In this document: positions 34,730 through 44,961 of the stretch, piece after piece
How positions within the stretch are numbered: position 1 is the first letter of the stretch
How the letters are laid out: every line of letters starts with the position of its first letter
Source of the DNA: Ralstonia insidiosa
GTDB taxonomy: Bacteria; Pseudomonadota; Gammaproteobacteria; Burkholderiales; Burkholderiaceae
Length of the DNA stretch: 64,000 bases
Direction of reading: 5' to 3'
Assembly (NCBI RefSeq): GCF_008801405.1
Contig: NZ_VZPV01000002.1
Coordinates: 62,001-126,000, forward strand
Made by a program: the position numbers and the translations under genes
Notes under the pieces: generated by a model
Told to the model about the DNA's origin: nothing
Seen by the model: only the letters and a program-made list of their open reading frames with translations
Database searches by the model: none

Positions 34730-35911
34730 ATGAGCCGGATCGTTTTTGCGTGGGAGCTGGGTGAGAACCACGGGCACCTGTGGCGCCTGCTCCCGATTGC
34801 CCTGGCGCTGCAGGCAAACGGCCATGAGGTGATGTTCGGGCTCAAACCGATGGCCCTGGCCCAGCGCTATCTGGCGCCCCATGGCATCCGCTGGTTTGCC
34901 TGCCCCGCCCCCGCAGACATCACGCCGCTGGGCCGCGAGATTGCGACCTACGTCGATATTCTTGCCACCTATGGCGCCACGCAACCCGATCTGCTGGGCG
35001 GCATGGTGCAGGCCTGGCAACACATGTACGCCGCGCTCGAACCGGATCTCGTGGTGATCGAGCACGCGCCGCTTGCCTTGCTGGCGGCCAAGCGGGCAGG
35101 CATTCGCAGCGTCCAGGTCGGCACCGGCTTCACCATCCCCCCTACCCTGTCTCCGGCGCCGTGCTTCCGCCCATGGGAAGCGGACCACGCCGAGGCGCGC
35201 GCGCAAACGCAGGCGGCAGTGGAGCGCACCATCCAGGCGTTGTTCGACCAGCCGCAGGCGCTGACGACATTGCTCACCGCAGACCACACGCGGCTACTGA
35301 CGCTGCCGGAGCTGGACCACTACGCAGCATCGCGGCCGCCCGGCACCACCTTCCTGGGGCCAGTGCCCGAGCCAGATACCGGCGAACGCGTGCAATGGCA
35401 GCAGCCCAACAAGCCGCACGTCTTCGTGTATCTGCACACGCAGCCCTGGCTGGGGACCGTGCTGACGGCGCTGGAGGCGTCCGGCGCCGAGGTGATTGCC
35501 GTCATTCCCGATATCAGCGACGAACTGGCGAGCCGCCACCGCCGCCTGCGGCTATTCCGGCGGCCTGTGCAAATGGCGCCCTTGCTGGCCGGCTGCACGC
35601 TGGCCATCACCCACGCAGGCCATGGCACGGCATTGAACTGCCTGCTGGCCGGCGTGCCGATGTTGCTGCTGCCGCTGCATATCGAGCAATTGATGGTGAC
35701 CGAGCGTGTGGCCGCAACGGGCGCTGGCCTGGGGATCCTGCCCGCCTATGTGGAGAGCCGCTTCGGCCAGGTGCTTCACGATGCCTTGGCCAATCCGCAA
35801 TACCGTGACGCGGCACGCACCATTGCAGTGCGCTACCAGAGCTTGCCGCGCGACCGCGTCCTGAAAGCCGTCACCGGGCTGATCGAGGACGTGCTGGCGC
35901 AACGCTGTTAG
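34730..35911 (+). CDS. GT1-family (UDP-glycosyltransferase-like, GT-B fold) glycosyltransferase
   Basis: A 393-residue protein. ATG 34730 has CAGGA upstream; the in-frame extension to 34607 is non-coding in character. The N-terminus (VFAWELGENHGHLWRLLPIA) is the acceptor-side Rossmann start of macrolide/UDP-glucuronosyl-type transferases. The donor signature is ITHAGHGTALNCLLAGVPML near residue 289-308, followed by LPLHIEQLMVTERV. No signal peptide is present, so it acts in the cytoplasm. It is divergent from the autotransporter operon and shares its control region, so a role in the same surface modification is plausible. A lipid or small-molecule acceptor is equally possible. Confidence 0.83.
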   Translation: MSRIVFAWELGENHGHLWRLLPIALALQANGHEVMFGLKPMALAQRYLAPHGIRWFACPAPADITPLGREIATYVDILATYGATQPDLLGGMVQAWQHMYAALEPDLVVIEHAPLALLAAKRAGIRSVQVGTGFTIPPTLSPAPCFRPWEADHAEARAQTQAAVERTIQALFDQPQALTTLLTADHTRLLTLPELDHYAASRPPGTTFLGPVPEPDTGERVQWQQPNKPHVFVYLHTQPWLGTVLTALEASGAEVIAVIPDISDELASRHRRLRLFRRPVQMAPLLAGCTLAITHAGHGTALNCLLAGVPMLLLPLHIEQLMVTERVAATGAGLGILPAYVESRFGQVLHDALANPQYRDAARTIAVRYQSLPRDRVLKAVTGLIEDVLAQRC

Positions 35912-35930
35912 CCGACGCCACTCCGCACGC

Positions 35931-36125
35931 GAGGTGTTGGTCTTGTGTCTCACCCTTTTGTAGGGGAGTGCGCCGTCGCGCGTGATTGCAGGTGTTTTCT
36001 TCGCTACAGTCCCAGCCATAAGACGCCGTTCATAACAGCACCACCACAAAATACTCACGGGGCGGGGACTCTCTTGCATGGCACATTGCGCGTTCACGGT
36101 TGACGTTCGCTCGCCGTGCGAATCG
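35931..36125 (+). repeat. Duplicated leader, copy 1
   Basis: About 195 bp, strongly similar to 37307-37490. It includes ggtgttgg, cctcacccttt-type, ttcttcgctacagtc, aatactcacggggcgg and ggactctcttgcatgg blocks in the same order. Each copy precedes an AraC-family gene, so promoter and gene were duplicated together. Confidence 0.8.
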
Positions 36126-36152
36126 TCGCTTGCGCACAGTGATCCGCGATGA
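36078..36152 (+). CDS. 24-codon upstream ORF coupled to the first AraC gene
   Basis: ATG 36078 opens a frame reading MAHCAFTVDVRSPCESS and ending at TGA 36150-36152, which overlaps the AraC start at 36149 (ATGA). The paralogue at 37445 starts with the related MEPCALTADARSPCEPS fused in frame to its protein. This frame is therefore the remnant of the ancestral N-terminus or a coupling leader peptide. Confidence 0.5.
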   Translation: MAHCAFTVDVRSPCESSLAHSDPR

Positions 36153-37234
36153 GCACCGCATTGAACGACGACGCCCTCCACACTGCGCCAACGCTCAGTC
36201 GCCTGTTGTTGCCGCCAGCGCCACCAACGCTCGCACCCGGCATCGTGCACAGCGATTTCAGCGTGCAAGGCGACGCCCGCCAAAGCTTTTTGGCTTGGCA
36301 AGAGCGGATGAGCCCGGTCTATGACATACGGCCACCATCAAAGCAGGCCGACGATACGTTCAACGCATCGCTGTCACGCTACACGATCGACAATCTCAGC
36401 CTCTTCGACTTTCACACCGGCCCCAATCTGGCCGTGCGATCGTTGGGTCGGGTCTCGACCGAGAGCGTTCGTGATGTCACGTTCAGCATCTTCCTGGCAG
36501 GGCCGCCGTCGCAATTTCAGGGTGGCAAGCCGCGCGCTGACGCCGCGCATATCCCGCGCGTGCCAAGCATCCTCGCGCTGGACATGGATCAACCGTGCAC
36601 CATCCGCAGCTTTGAGGGGCGACTCCTTCTTCTTTTTGTGCCGCGTGCGCTGGTGGAACAGTCATTCCCCGATGCGGCTTCGCTGCATGGCCGCTGGGTG
36701 CACGCCACCACCCCGCTGACGCGCTTGCTGATTGAGCATGTCGTGGCGCTCAGGCAGCAGATCGTTGGGCTGAGCAAGGAGGCCGCGCAGCAGGCCTTTC
36801 TCACCGCGGTGGAGTTGATCCTGGCGGCCTACGGCCAGCAGGCGGGCCTGGCAGGCAACGCCCGTGCGGCGGTGCGCGCTGCTGTCTACGGAAAAGTGCG
36901 GCGGCATGTTGAGAGCAATCTGCGTGATCCGAACCTGTCGCCGGAAAGCGTGTTGGCATCGCTGCATTTCTCGCGCGCAAGCGTGTACCGCATCTTCGAA
37001 CACGATGGCGGCCTGGCCGCATATATCCGCAGTCGCAGGCTACGGATGGCCGCCGACGAACTGGTGCGCTTTCCGCAGCGGGGCATACAAGACGTTGCCT
37101 CGGGGCTGGGCTTCAACGATGCATCGAGCTTTACGCGTGCCTTCCGTCGCGCGTTCGACATCGCGCCCCGCGAACTCCACGAATACGCACCGTTGCTCCA
37201 GCACGGCCACGCCAAACGGGAGCGCTTCACCTAG
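36149..37234 (+). CDS. AraC-family transcriptional regulator, tandem paralogue 1
   Basis: A 361-residue protein. The N-terminal about 230 residues are an AraC_binding_2-like (feruloyl/aromatic-type) sensor domain. The C-terminal HTH pair is LHFSRASVYRIFEHDGGLAA and IQDVASGLGFNDASSFTRAF, ending RRAFDIAPRELHEY. It is about 40% like the next gene by eye and has the same leader, so the two are tandem duplicates. Translation is probably coupled to the 24-codon frame upstream. No target genes are evident; the autotransporter locus is the nearest non-regulatory neighbour. Confidence 0.87.
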   Translation: MSTALNDDALHTAPTLSRLLLPPAPPTLAPGIVHSDFSVQGDARQSFLAWQERMSPVYDIRPPSKQADDTFNASLSRYTIDNLSLFDFHTGPNLAVRSLGRVSTESVRDVTFSIFLAGPPSQFQGGKPRADAAHIPRVPSILALDMDQPCTIRSFEGRLLLLFVPRALVEQSFPDAASLHGRWVHATTPLTRLLIEHVVALRQQIVGLSKEAAQQAFLTAVELILAAYGQQAGLAGNARAAVRAAVYGKVRRHVESNLRDPNLSPESVLASLHFSRASVYRIFEHDGGLAAYIRSRRLRMAADELVRFPQRGIQDVASGLGFNDASSFTRAFRRAFDIAPRELHEYAPLLQHGHAKRERFT

Positions 37235-37306
37235 AAGCCACGGGCCATTGACCCTCGCCAGGCGCCGCCAAGCCCCATAAAACCACGGCGCCGTCACTTT
37301 GCAGGC

Positions 37307-37490
37307 AAGGTGTTGGGCCCGAGCCTCACCCTTTAGGGGGGAGTGCCGCGCTGCGCGCAATTTCTTCGCTACAGTCATCACCACAATAAGCAGTTCATAA
37401 GCTGTACCACAGCACAGAATACTCACGGGGCGGGACTCTCTTGCATGGAACCTTGCGCGCTCACGGCTGACGCTCGCTCGCCGTGTGAAC
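37307..37490 (+). repeat. Duplicated leader, copy 2
   Basis: The counterpart of 35931-36125, with small deletions. It ends inside the N-terminal codons of the second AraC gene. Confidence 0.8.
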
Positions 37491-38506
37491 CCTCTATCGT
37501 TTACAGCCATTTCGATGCGTGCAAGCAGACGCATCAGAAGCCTCTAATGGCATGGCGAGAGCGGGTCGGCCACATCATCGACGTTCTGCCATCACGCGCT
37601 GATCTGGAGAAGCCGTTTCACGCCGCCATCGATCGCTACAAGGTCGGTGATGCGACGTTCACCGATTGCCGGTCCGATGCGATGCTGCTGGACCGTTCGC
37701 TTGCGCGCATTTCGACTGATTCCATCCGCGATTACGCTTTCCATGTGTTCCTGGAAGGCGGTGTCAACGATGTTGCTGTGCGCTCGTCCTCATCGCGCGA
37801 CAACACGCTGGCTGCCGGCAGCATCCTCGCCCTGCACATGGGTCAGCCCGTGCGCATGCAGCGCAGCGCCTGCCGGGTCGCCACCATCTTTGTGCCGGGC
37901 GCACTCGTGGGAGAAACGTTTCCCGACCCTGAGGCGATCCACGGTCGCTTGATCGAGAACACGACGCCGCTCACGCAACTGATCGTCGAGCACGTGACGG
38001 CGCTGAGCCGTGACATTCCAGACATGAGTGCACACGCCGCGGGCAGCGCCATTCATGCGAGCACGCAACTCCTCGTCTCTGCATTCGGCAAGCAAGCCCA
38101 ACTGAGCGGCAATGCCCGCGCTGCGGCACGGGCCGCCATGTTCGGTCGGGTGCGGCGGTACATCCAGATGCATCTGCGCCAGGAAGACCTCTCGCCGGAA
38201 ACCGTGTTGCAAGCACTGCAGCTGCCTCGCCAGACGCTGTATCGTCTGTTTCAGCACGAGGGCGGTCTGGGCGCGTACATCCGCCACCTGCGGTTGCGGG
38301 AGGCGGCAGATGAGTTGGTCCAGCGCCCCGACCTGACCGTGACGGACATCGCGTTCGGGTTGGGTTTCAAGAGCTCGTCCGATTTCACGCGCGCGTTCCG
38401 CCGTGCCTATGACATGGCGCCGCAAGACTTCCGGGCACTGACGGGCAAGACGTTCTACGCGCGGCCCAGGGTGTCGCACAGCGCGCAGGTTGCAATCAGC
38501 GCGTAA
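37445..38506 (+). CDS. AraC-family transcriptional regulator, tandem paralogue 2
   Basis: A 353-residue protein from ATG 37445, chosen because the aligned ATG in copy 1 (36078) opens the related short frame; codons from 37343 are leader sequence. It has the same layout as paralogue 1: sensor domain, then LQLPRQTLYRLFQHEGGLGA and VTDIAFGLGFKSSSDFTRAF, ending RRAYDMAPQDFRAL. It is followed by a convergent MHS transporter. Effector and targets are unknown. Confidence 0.87.
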   Translation: MEPCALTADARSPCEPSIVYSHFDACKQTHQKPLMAWRERVGHIIDVLPSRADLEKPFHAAIDRYKVGDATFTDCRSDAMLLDRSLARISTDSIRDYAFHVFLEGGVNDVAVRSSSSRDNTLAAGSILALHMGQPVRMQRSACRVATIFVPGALVGETFPDPEAIHGRLIENTTPLTQLIVEHVTALSRDIPDMSAHAAGSAIHASTQLLVSAFGKQAQLSGNARAAARAAMFGRVRRYIQMHLRQEDLSPETVLQALQLPRQTLYRLFQHEGGLGAYIRHLRLREAADELVQRPDLTVTDIAFGLGFKSSSDFTRAFRRAYDMAPQDFRALTGKTFYARPRVSHSAQVAISA

Positions 38507-38532
38507 GACGTCGCGGTTTCAGGCCATCGGTT

Positions 38533-39834
38533 TCAGGCTACTGCGCGGCGCTCCTTGAACGCGAGCACCGCCAAGAAACTCACCAGGCATGCGGGCGCCA
38601 CATACCAGGCTGCGGATACTGGATCGCCCGTCCATTTGATCAGCCCGGTGATGATGAATTGCGCGGTGCCACCAAACAGCGTGACACCCAGCGCATGCGA
38701 AATCGCAAAGCCGCTGGCGCGCACGCGTGCCGGAAACGCTTCGAGAACAAGCAATGCGCCGATGCTGGTGCCCAGCGCCAACAACACGCTAATGACGGCC
38801 GTCCCGAACAACACGGTCAGCGGCCCTTTAGCGTGCGCCATCATCGCGAAAACCGGATACGCAAGCAGCGCCGTCGCCCCCGACGTAATAAGTACCAACG
38901 GCTTGCGGCGCGGCAACCGGTCCGCCAGCAGGCCCGACAGCGGCGACACCACGACCAGCAGCAACGTCGACAGCGTGGACGACAAGAACCCGATGATGGC
39001 CGGCATGTGCAACACGCGCGTCACGTAACTCGGCATGAAGGTGATGACGGCGTAGACCGGCACTGTGCTCCAGATCTTCGTCAACGTGGCCAGCACGAGC
39101 GTTCCACCGTGCTCCCGGCACAGCTCGACGATCGGGAGGGAGGTGCTGCGACCGGAAGCACCACGAGCCGGGCTATCGACCAGCTGACGCCGCAGGTAGA
39201 GACCCGCCGGCACAATCAGCAATCCAATCAGGAAGGGAATGCGCCAACCCCACTGCGTCAGGCTCGCCGGCGACATCGTGCTCGTGAGCAGTGTGCCCAG
39301 CAACGCACCGAACAACGCAGCCGCAGCCTGACTGGCGTATTGCCAGCTGACCAGAATCCCGCGTTGTGATGGCGGCCCGGCTTCCATTGCGAAGGTCACG
39401 GCCGCCCCCACCTCGCCCCCGGCGGCAAAGCCTTGCAGCAAGCGACCGACGAGGATGATGCATGGTGCCGCCACGCCAATCGCCGCAAAGGGTGGACATA
39501 CGGCGATTGCGGCCGTCCCTGCGGCCGTCAGCCAGATGGTGATCGTCATGGCCGCGCGGCGGCCGACCCGGTCTGCATAGGCGCCGATCACCATGGCACC
39601 AAGTGGCCGCATGAAGAAGCCAACACCGAAGGTGCCGACCGCAAGCAACAGCGACGTCATCGGATCGGTGGCCGGAAAAAACTGGTCACCGATCATCACC
39701 GCGAAGTAGCTGAACACCGTGAAGTCGAACAACTCGAGACACGTGACAAGCGATGTCGCAATGACGACCTTGAGCAGTTCGCGACGGGAGTTCGCGTTCG
39801 CGGCGCGCAGATCGCGTGTCATAGGTGGGAGCAT
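38533..39834 (-). CDS. MHS-family MFS transporter (metabolite:H+ symporter)
   Basis: A 433-residue, 12-helix protein with the MHS hallmarks. These are LELFDFTVFSYFAVMIGDQF in helix 1, the loop 2-3 motif GAYADRVGRRAAM, and GRLLQGFAAGGEVGAAVTF in helix 4. The family contains citrate, alpha-ketoglutarate, proline/betaine and shikimate carriers. ATG 39834 is used; ATG 39822 is an alternative and neither has a strong ribosome site. It is divergent from the GbsR/MarR-type gene at 40086. The substrate cannot be read from sequence. Confidence 0.87.
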   Translation of the reverse strand: MLPPMTRDLRAANANSRRELLKVVIATSLVTCLELFDFTVFSYFAVMIGDQFFPATDPMTSLLLAVGTFGVGFFMRPLGAMVIGAYADRVGRRAAMTITIWLTAAGTAAIAVCPPFAAIGVAAPCIILVGRLLQGFAAGGEVGAAVTFAMEAGPPSQRGILVSWQYASQAAAALFGALLGTLLTSTMSPASLTQWGWRIPFLIGLLIVPAGLYLRRQLVDSPARGASGRSTSLPIVELCREHGGTLVLATLTKIWSTVPVYAVITFMPSYVTRVLHMPAIIGFLSSTLSTLLLVVVSPLSGLLADRLPRRKPLVLITSGATALLAYPVFAMMAHAKGPLTVLFGTAVISVLLALGTSIGALLVLEAFPARVRASGFAISHALGVTLFGGTAQFIITGLIKWTGDPVSAAWYVAPACLVSFLAVLAFKERRAVA

Positions 39835-40048
39835 GTCGGCATTGTTGTTTTCGATTCACCTCGAGCGCAACCCATCTCCCCTCCGATTGACGTCACAGGA
39901 ATGGCATGCTCGTTAATGCCCTCCATACCCTCTTTCTCAAGAAACTCTGAGACGCTGGACCGTCAACGGTGAGACGGATGCCATTGACTTTGAGACCGGA
40001 CAGCCGCGACAGCGCGCCGCATTGTGCAAACGCACAAGACGACTAAAC

Positions 40049-40066
40049 TTTCAGAAATTCCTGAAA
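40049..40066. promoter_or_regulatory. 18-bp near-perfect palindrome, candidate operator
   Basis: tttcagaaattcctgaaa lies 20 bp before the GbsR/MarR-type start codon. The arms tttcag/ctgaaa are exact and only the centre is imperfect. Its position suits autoregulation of the regulator and the cyd genes behind it. Confidence 0.55.
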
Positions 40067-40085
40067 ATTGAGAAAGATCAAAACC

Positions 40086-40646
40086 ATGCAACTTTCTCCC
40101 TTGAAACAGCGCTTCGTCTTGCATTTCGGCGAGATGGGCAGCCGCTGGGGCATCAACCGCACGGTTGGGCAGATCTATGCGCTGCTCTATGCGGCACGCG
40201 AACCGATCAACGCCGACGAGATTGCCGAGGCGCTGGGCTTCTCGCGCTCGAACGTGAGCATCGGGCTGAAGGAGCTGGAGTCGTGGAAGCTGGTGCGGCT
40301 CTCGCACAAGCCTGGCGACCGGCGCGAATACTTCTCGGCCCCCGACGACATCTGGACCATCTTCCGCACGCTGGCTGAAGAGCGCCGCAAGCGCGAGATC
40401 GACCCCACGCTTTCGCTGCTGCGCGACGTGATGCTCGAATCCCCCACAGACCCGGATGACCGCCACGCCCAGGCGCGCATGAAGGAGATGTACCAGCTCA
40501 TCACGCTCATGACCAACTGGTTTGACGACGTGCAGAAGCTCGATGCCGACTCCTTGCAGCAGCTCATGAAGATGGGCGCCAAGGTGCACAAGCTGCTGGA
40601 AATGAAGAACAAGCTTGCCGTCGTGGTTGGCGGCAAATCGAAGTAG
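40086..40646 (+). CDS. GbsR/MarR-type winged-helix regulator
   Basis: A 186-residue protein from ATG 40086; a TTG at 40068 is weaker. The DNA-binding part is PINADEIAEALGFSRSNVSI at residues 47-66, then a wing with LVRLSHKPGDRREYFSA. The C-terminal half is helical (dimer contact). This is the GbsR type of MarR-like regulators. It ends 14 bp before cydA, so it is co-transcribed with the oxidase genes and probably controls them (inference). Confidence 0.85.
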   Translation: MQLSPLKQRFVLHFGEMGSRWGINRTVGQIYALLYAAREPINADEIAEALGFSRSNVSIGLKELESWKLVRLSHKPGDRREYFSAPDDIWTIFRTLAEERRKREIDPTLSLLRDVMLESPTDPDDRHAQARMKEMYQLITLMTNWFDDVQKLDADSLQQLMKMGAKVHKLLEMKNKLAVVVGGKSK

Positions 40647-40660
40647 CCCCGAGAAGCACC

Positions 40661-42030
<1,370 letters not shown>

Positions 42031-42034
<4 letters not shown>

Positions 42035-43062
42035 GCACCCTCCCTGACCTCTCCCAACCCGCCGGCTGGCTGCCGGTGGTCTTCATGGCCCTGATGGGCA
42101 TTGCCGTGCTGGCCTACGTGGTGCTGGACGGCTACGACCTGGGCGTCGGCATCCTGCTGCGCCGTGCCGATGATGCCGAGAAGGACACGATGATCGCCTC
42201 CATCGGCCCGTTCTGGGATGCCAACGAAACCTGGCTCGTACTCGGCGTCGGCCTGCTGCTGGTGGCGTTTCCTGCGGCACATGGCGAGATCCTGGGCGCG
42301 CTGTACTTGCCCGTCGCCGTCATGCTGTTCGGGCTGATGCTGCGTGGCGTGGCGTTCGACTTTCGCGTCAAGGCACGCGCGCACCACAAGCCGTGGTGGA
42401 ACCGCGCGTTCTATGCAGGCTCCGTCATCGCCACGGCGGCGCAAGGGCTGATGCTGGGGCTGTACATCACGGGTTTCCACTACGACACCGCCAACATCAT
42501 CTTTGCGATCTGCACGGCGGGCGGGCTGATTGCCGGTTACCTGCTGCTGGGTGCCACGTGGCTGATCATGAAGACCGAAGGCGCGCTGCAGTTGCGCGCG
42601 GTGCAGTGGGCGCGCGGCAGCCTGTGGTTCACCGCGCTGGGCGTGGCGGCAGTGTCGCTCGCCACACCGTGGGTCAGCACGCGCGTGTTCGACAAATGGT
42701 TTGCCTTGCCCAACATCATCCTGCTGGCGCCGGTGCCGCTGGTGACGATCGTGCTGTTCGGCCTGATCGATTGGGTGCTGCGCCGTCTACCGCAGCAAAT
42801 TGCCAAAGGGGATGAACACCTGATCTGGGCACCCTTCGTGGGCACCGGCGCCATTTTCTTGCTGGCGTTCAACGGCCTGGCCTACAGCCTGTTCCCGTAC
42901 CTGGTGGTGGACCGGCTCGACATCTGGCAGGCTGCCAGCGCACCGGAATCGCTCGAGTTCATGCTGGTGGGCGTGGCCATCGTGCTGCCGACCATCGTGG
43001 GCTACACCATCTACTCGTACAAGGTGTTCCACGGTAAGGCGACGGAGCTGCGGTACTACTGA
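42031..43062 (+). CDS. cydB: Cytochrome bd-type quinol oxidase subunit II
   Basis: A 343-residue, roughly nine-helix membrane protein with the CydB pattern (LDGYDLGVGILLRR near residue 31, IGPFWDANETWLVLGVG near 54, RGVAFDFRVK near 107). ATG 42031 overlaps the cydA stop. It pairs with CydA to form the oxidase. No CydX-like small subunit was found in the 71 bp that follow, which is common in the Cio group. Confidence 0.94.
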
Positions 43063-43133
43063 ATGACGGACATTGACGACGCGGCGGGCAGGCATTTAGG
43101 CTCACAGCCTTTCTCCTCTCGCCCGCACACCCC

Positions 43134-43439
43134 ATGATCACCTGCTACCTCCGCTACATCATCAACCCCGCCCGGCTTGTTGAGTTCGAGACCTACGGCA
43201 AGATGTGGATTCCGCTGGTCGAGAAATTTGGCGGCCAGCACCACGGCTATTTCCTGCCCTCTGAAGGTGCGAACAACGTCGCGCTGGCATTGTTCTCGTT
43301 CCCGAGCCTCGCGGCATACGAGGTCTATCGAGAGCAGTCGAAAACCGACCCCGCCTGCATCGCCGCCTTCCAATATGCCGACGAAACCGGCTGCATTGTC
43401 AGCTACGAACGCAGCTTCTTCCGCCCTGTTCTTTCTTGA
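43134..43439 (+). CDS. NIPSNAP-family protein
   Basis: A 101-residue dimeric alpha-beta barrel-like protein (CYLRYIINPARLVEFETYGK, then VEKFGGQHHGYFLPSEGAN, and a YERSFFRPVLS end), the single-domain NIPSNAP form. No ribosome site is strong. It is convergent with the dipeptidase gene and 71 bp from cydB. The function of bacterial NIPSNAP proteins is largely unknown. Confidence 0.8.
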   Translation: MITCYLRYIINPARLVEFETYGKMWIPLVEKFGGQHHGYFLPSEGANNVALALFSFPSLAAYEVYREQSKTDPACIAAFQYADETGCIVSYERSFFRPVLS

Positions 43440-43454
43440 TTCGTTGCGCGCGTA

Positions 43455-44885
43455 TCAACCCACCGTCGCCTCAAACACGCGCCGATAGTTGCCGCCCAGA
43501 ATCTGCCCCACCTCTGCCTGCGTGAAGCCCGCTTGCAGCAACGCCGTGGCCAACGCAGGCAACTGCTTGTAGCTGTTGAACACCGGCGGTTTGATAAAGC
43601 CCAGCATGTCGGTACCCAGCCCCACATGCGCCACGCCCACCACATCGGCCATGCGCTTGATGCCCAGTGCCATGGCATCGATGCTGGGGAAATCCGCCGC
43701 ATTGGGCCATACGCCAATCACACCACCCGTGTCCGCCACGGCGCGCGCATGGTCGGCCGAGATCAATCGACTGCGCGCCCTGGGCGATCCGGAGAGCGCC
43801 GTATGTGACAGCACTAGCGGTTTGGTGGTGGTCGCCGCCGCGCGTTTGACGAGGTCATACGTGCCGTGCGCCACGTCCACCACGATACCCAGCGTATTGC
43901 AGCGTCGTACGACTTCCGCGCCAAAGTCAGTCAGACCGCCATGCACAGGCGGCTCGGTCTGGATGTCACCCAGCTCGTTCACGCGGTAGTGCGTGAGCTG
44001 TAGATGCCGCAGACGATGCTGTGTGTAGGCCTCGTCCACACGCTCGATGCGGCCCTCCAGAAAGTCCGCCCCCTCTGACGCGATGATGACGCTCGGGCCC
44101 TGTGTGCCCATGGCTGCCAGCGATGCGGCATCTGTCACCACACGCAGTTGCTCTTTGTCGATCAAGCGCTGGGCACGCGCAAACTCGGTCAGGCCGAGCT
44201 GATACAACTCGCCGGGCTCCGGCGTACGGAAGGCCTCGAAGCGGTTGCCGCTGGCCGCCACGTGCACGGCAGTGGTATCGGTGACGATGGCCAGGCAGAT
44301 GACGTTCATGCCGCCGGTGCGCATCGGCTCAGCCACCGGTAGAAACGGCCGATTGGCGCCGATCTTGGGATCGCGCGAGACGATCACGCGGCCGGCGTGG
44401 CTGTGGATGTCGATGGTGAGTGCACCTGGCAATGGCGTCCAAGTCGTGTCCGCACCGGCATCGCCTTCGGTGTAGTTGGCGAAGCGGCCGGGTGCGCAAG
44501 CCGCCAGCCCCAACGCGGCGCCAGCGGCCAGGAACACGCGACGGCTCACGCGTGCTGATTGGGCCGAAGGTTGAGCGACAGTCGGTGCGGCGGCCACCAG
44601 TTGATAGCGCCAACCGGCCGGGTCGTTTTGCAAGCGCAGCAGACGGCCGCGCAGGCGAACGGCGTCATCATCCATGCGCACCGGCTGCGCGGCAAACACC
44701 TCGATGCTCGTCGCCGGACTGCGTGGCACGCAGCCACCACAGCAAGGCGCGTCTGCCGAGAGCAGAAAGTAGCTTGCCGACTGCGCTGCCGCATCGAGCG
44801 ACAGTGCCCAACCTTCAATCTCAACGATGGTGTCGTGCAAGGCATCCGCCCCGCGTGTTTCGATGAGGGTCCAGTCGATCGGCAT
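43455..44885 (-). CDS. Renal-dipeptidase-family (M19) protein with extra N-terminal domain and internal Tat-lipoprotein motif
   Basis: A 476-residue protein from ATG 44885. Residues about 150-476 are a membrane-dipeptidase domain: IDIHSHAGRVI with the zinc HxH pattern near 155, VIIASEGADFLEGRI, and IVVDVAHGTYDLVKRAA with LVLSHTALSG. Residues 1-100 resemble a DUF3299-like domain (FLLSADAPCCGGCVPRSP). Between them lies SRRVFLAAGAALGLAACAPG at 114-133, a twin-arginine lipoprotein signal in the interior. Either the signal is a relic of a gene fusion or a second start (for example GTG 44549) makes an exported form. It is the last gene of the purine-related operon. Confidence 0.78.
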   Translation of the reverse strand: MPIDWTLIETRGADALHDTIVEIEGWALSLDAAAQSASYFLLSADAPCCGGCVPRSPATSIEVFAAQPVRMDDDAVRLRGRLLRLQNDPAGWRYQLVAAAPTVAQPSAQSARVSRRVFLAAGAALGLAACAPGRFANYTEGDAGADTTWTPLPGALTIDIHSHAGRVIVSRDPKIGANRPFLPVAEPMRTGGMNVICLAIVTDTTAVHVAASGNRFEAFRTPEPGELYQLGLTEFARAQRLIDKEQLRVVTDAASLAAMGTQGPSVIIASEGADFLEGRIERVDEAYTQHRLRHLQLTHYRVNELGDIQTEPPVHGGLTDFGAEVVRRCNTLGIVVDVAHGTYDLVKRAAATTTKPLVLSHTALSGSPRARSRLISADHARAVADTGGVIGVWPNAADFPSIDAMALGIKRMADVVGVAHVGLGTDMLGFIKPPVFNSYKQLPALATALLQAGFTQAEVGQILGGNYRRVFEATVG

Positions 44886-44961
44886 ATGCGCTCCGCGTGG
44901 TTGGGCTGCGGTATTGTGCGTGCGATCCGACCCGGTTGCCACCGCGCCTGCCTACACCGTG

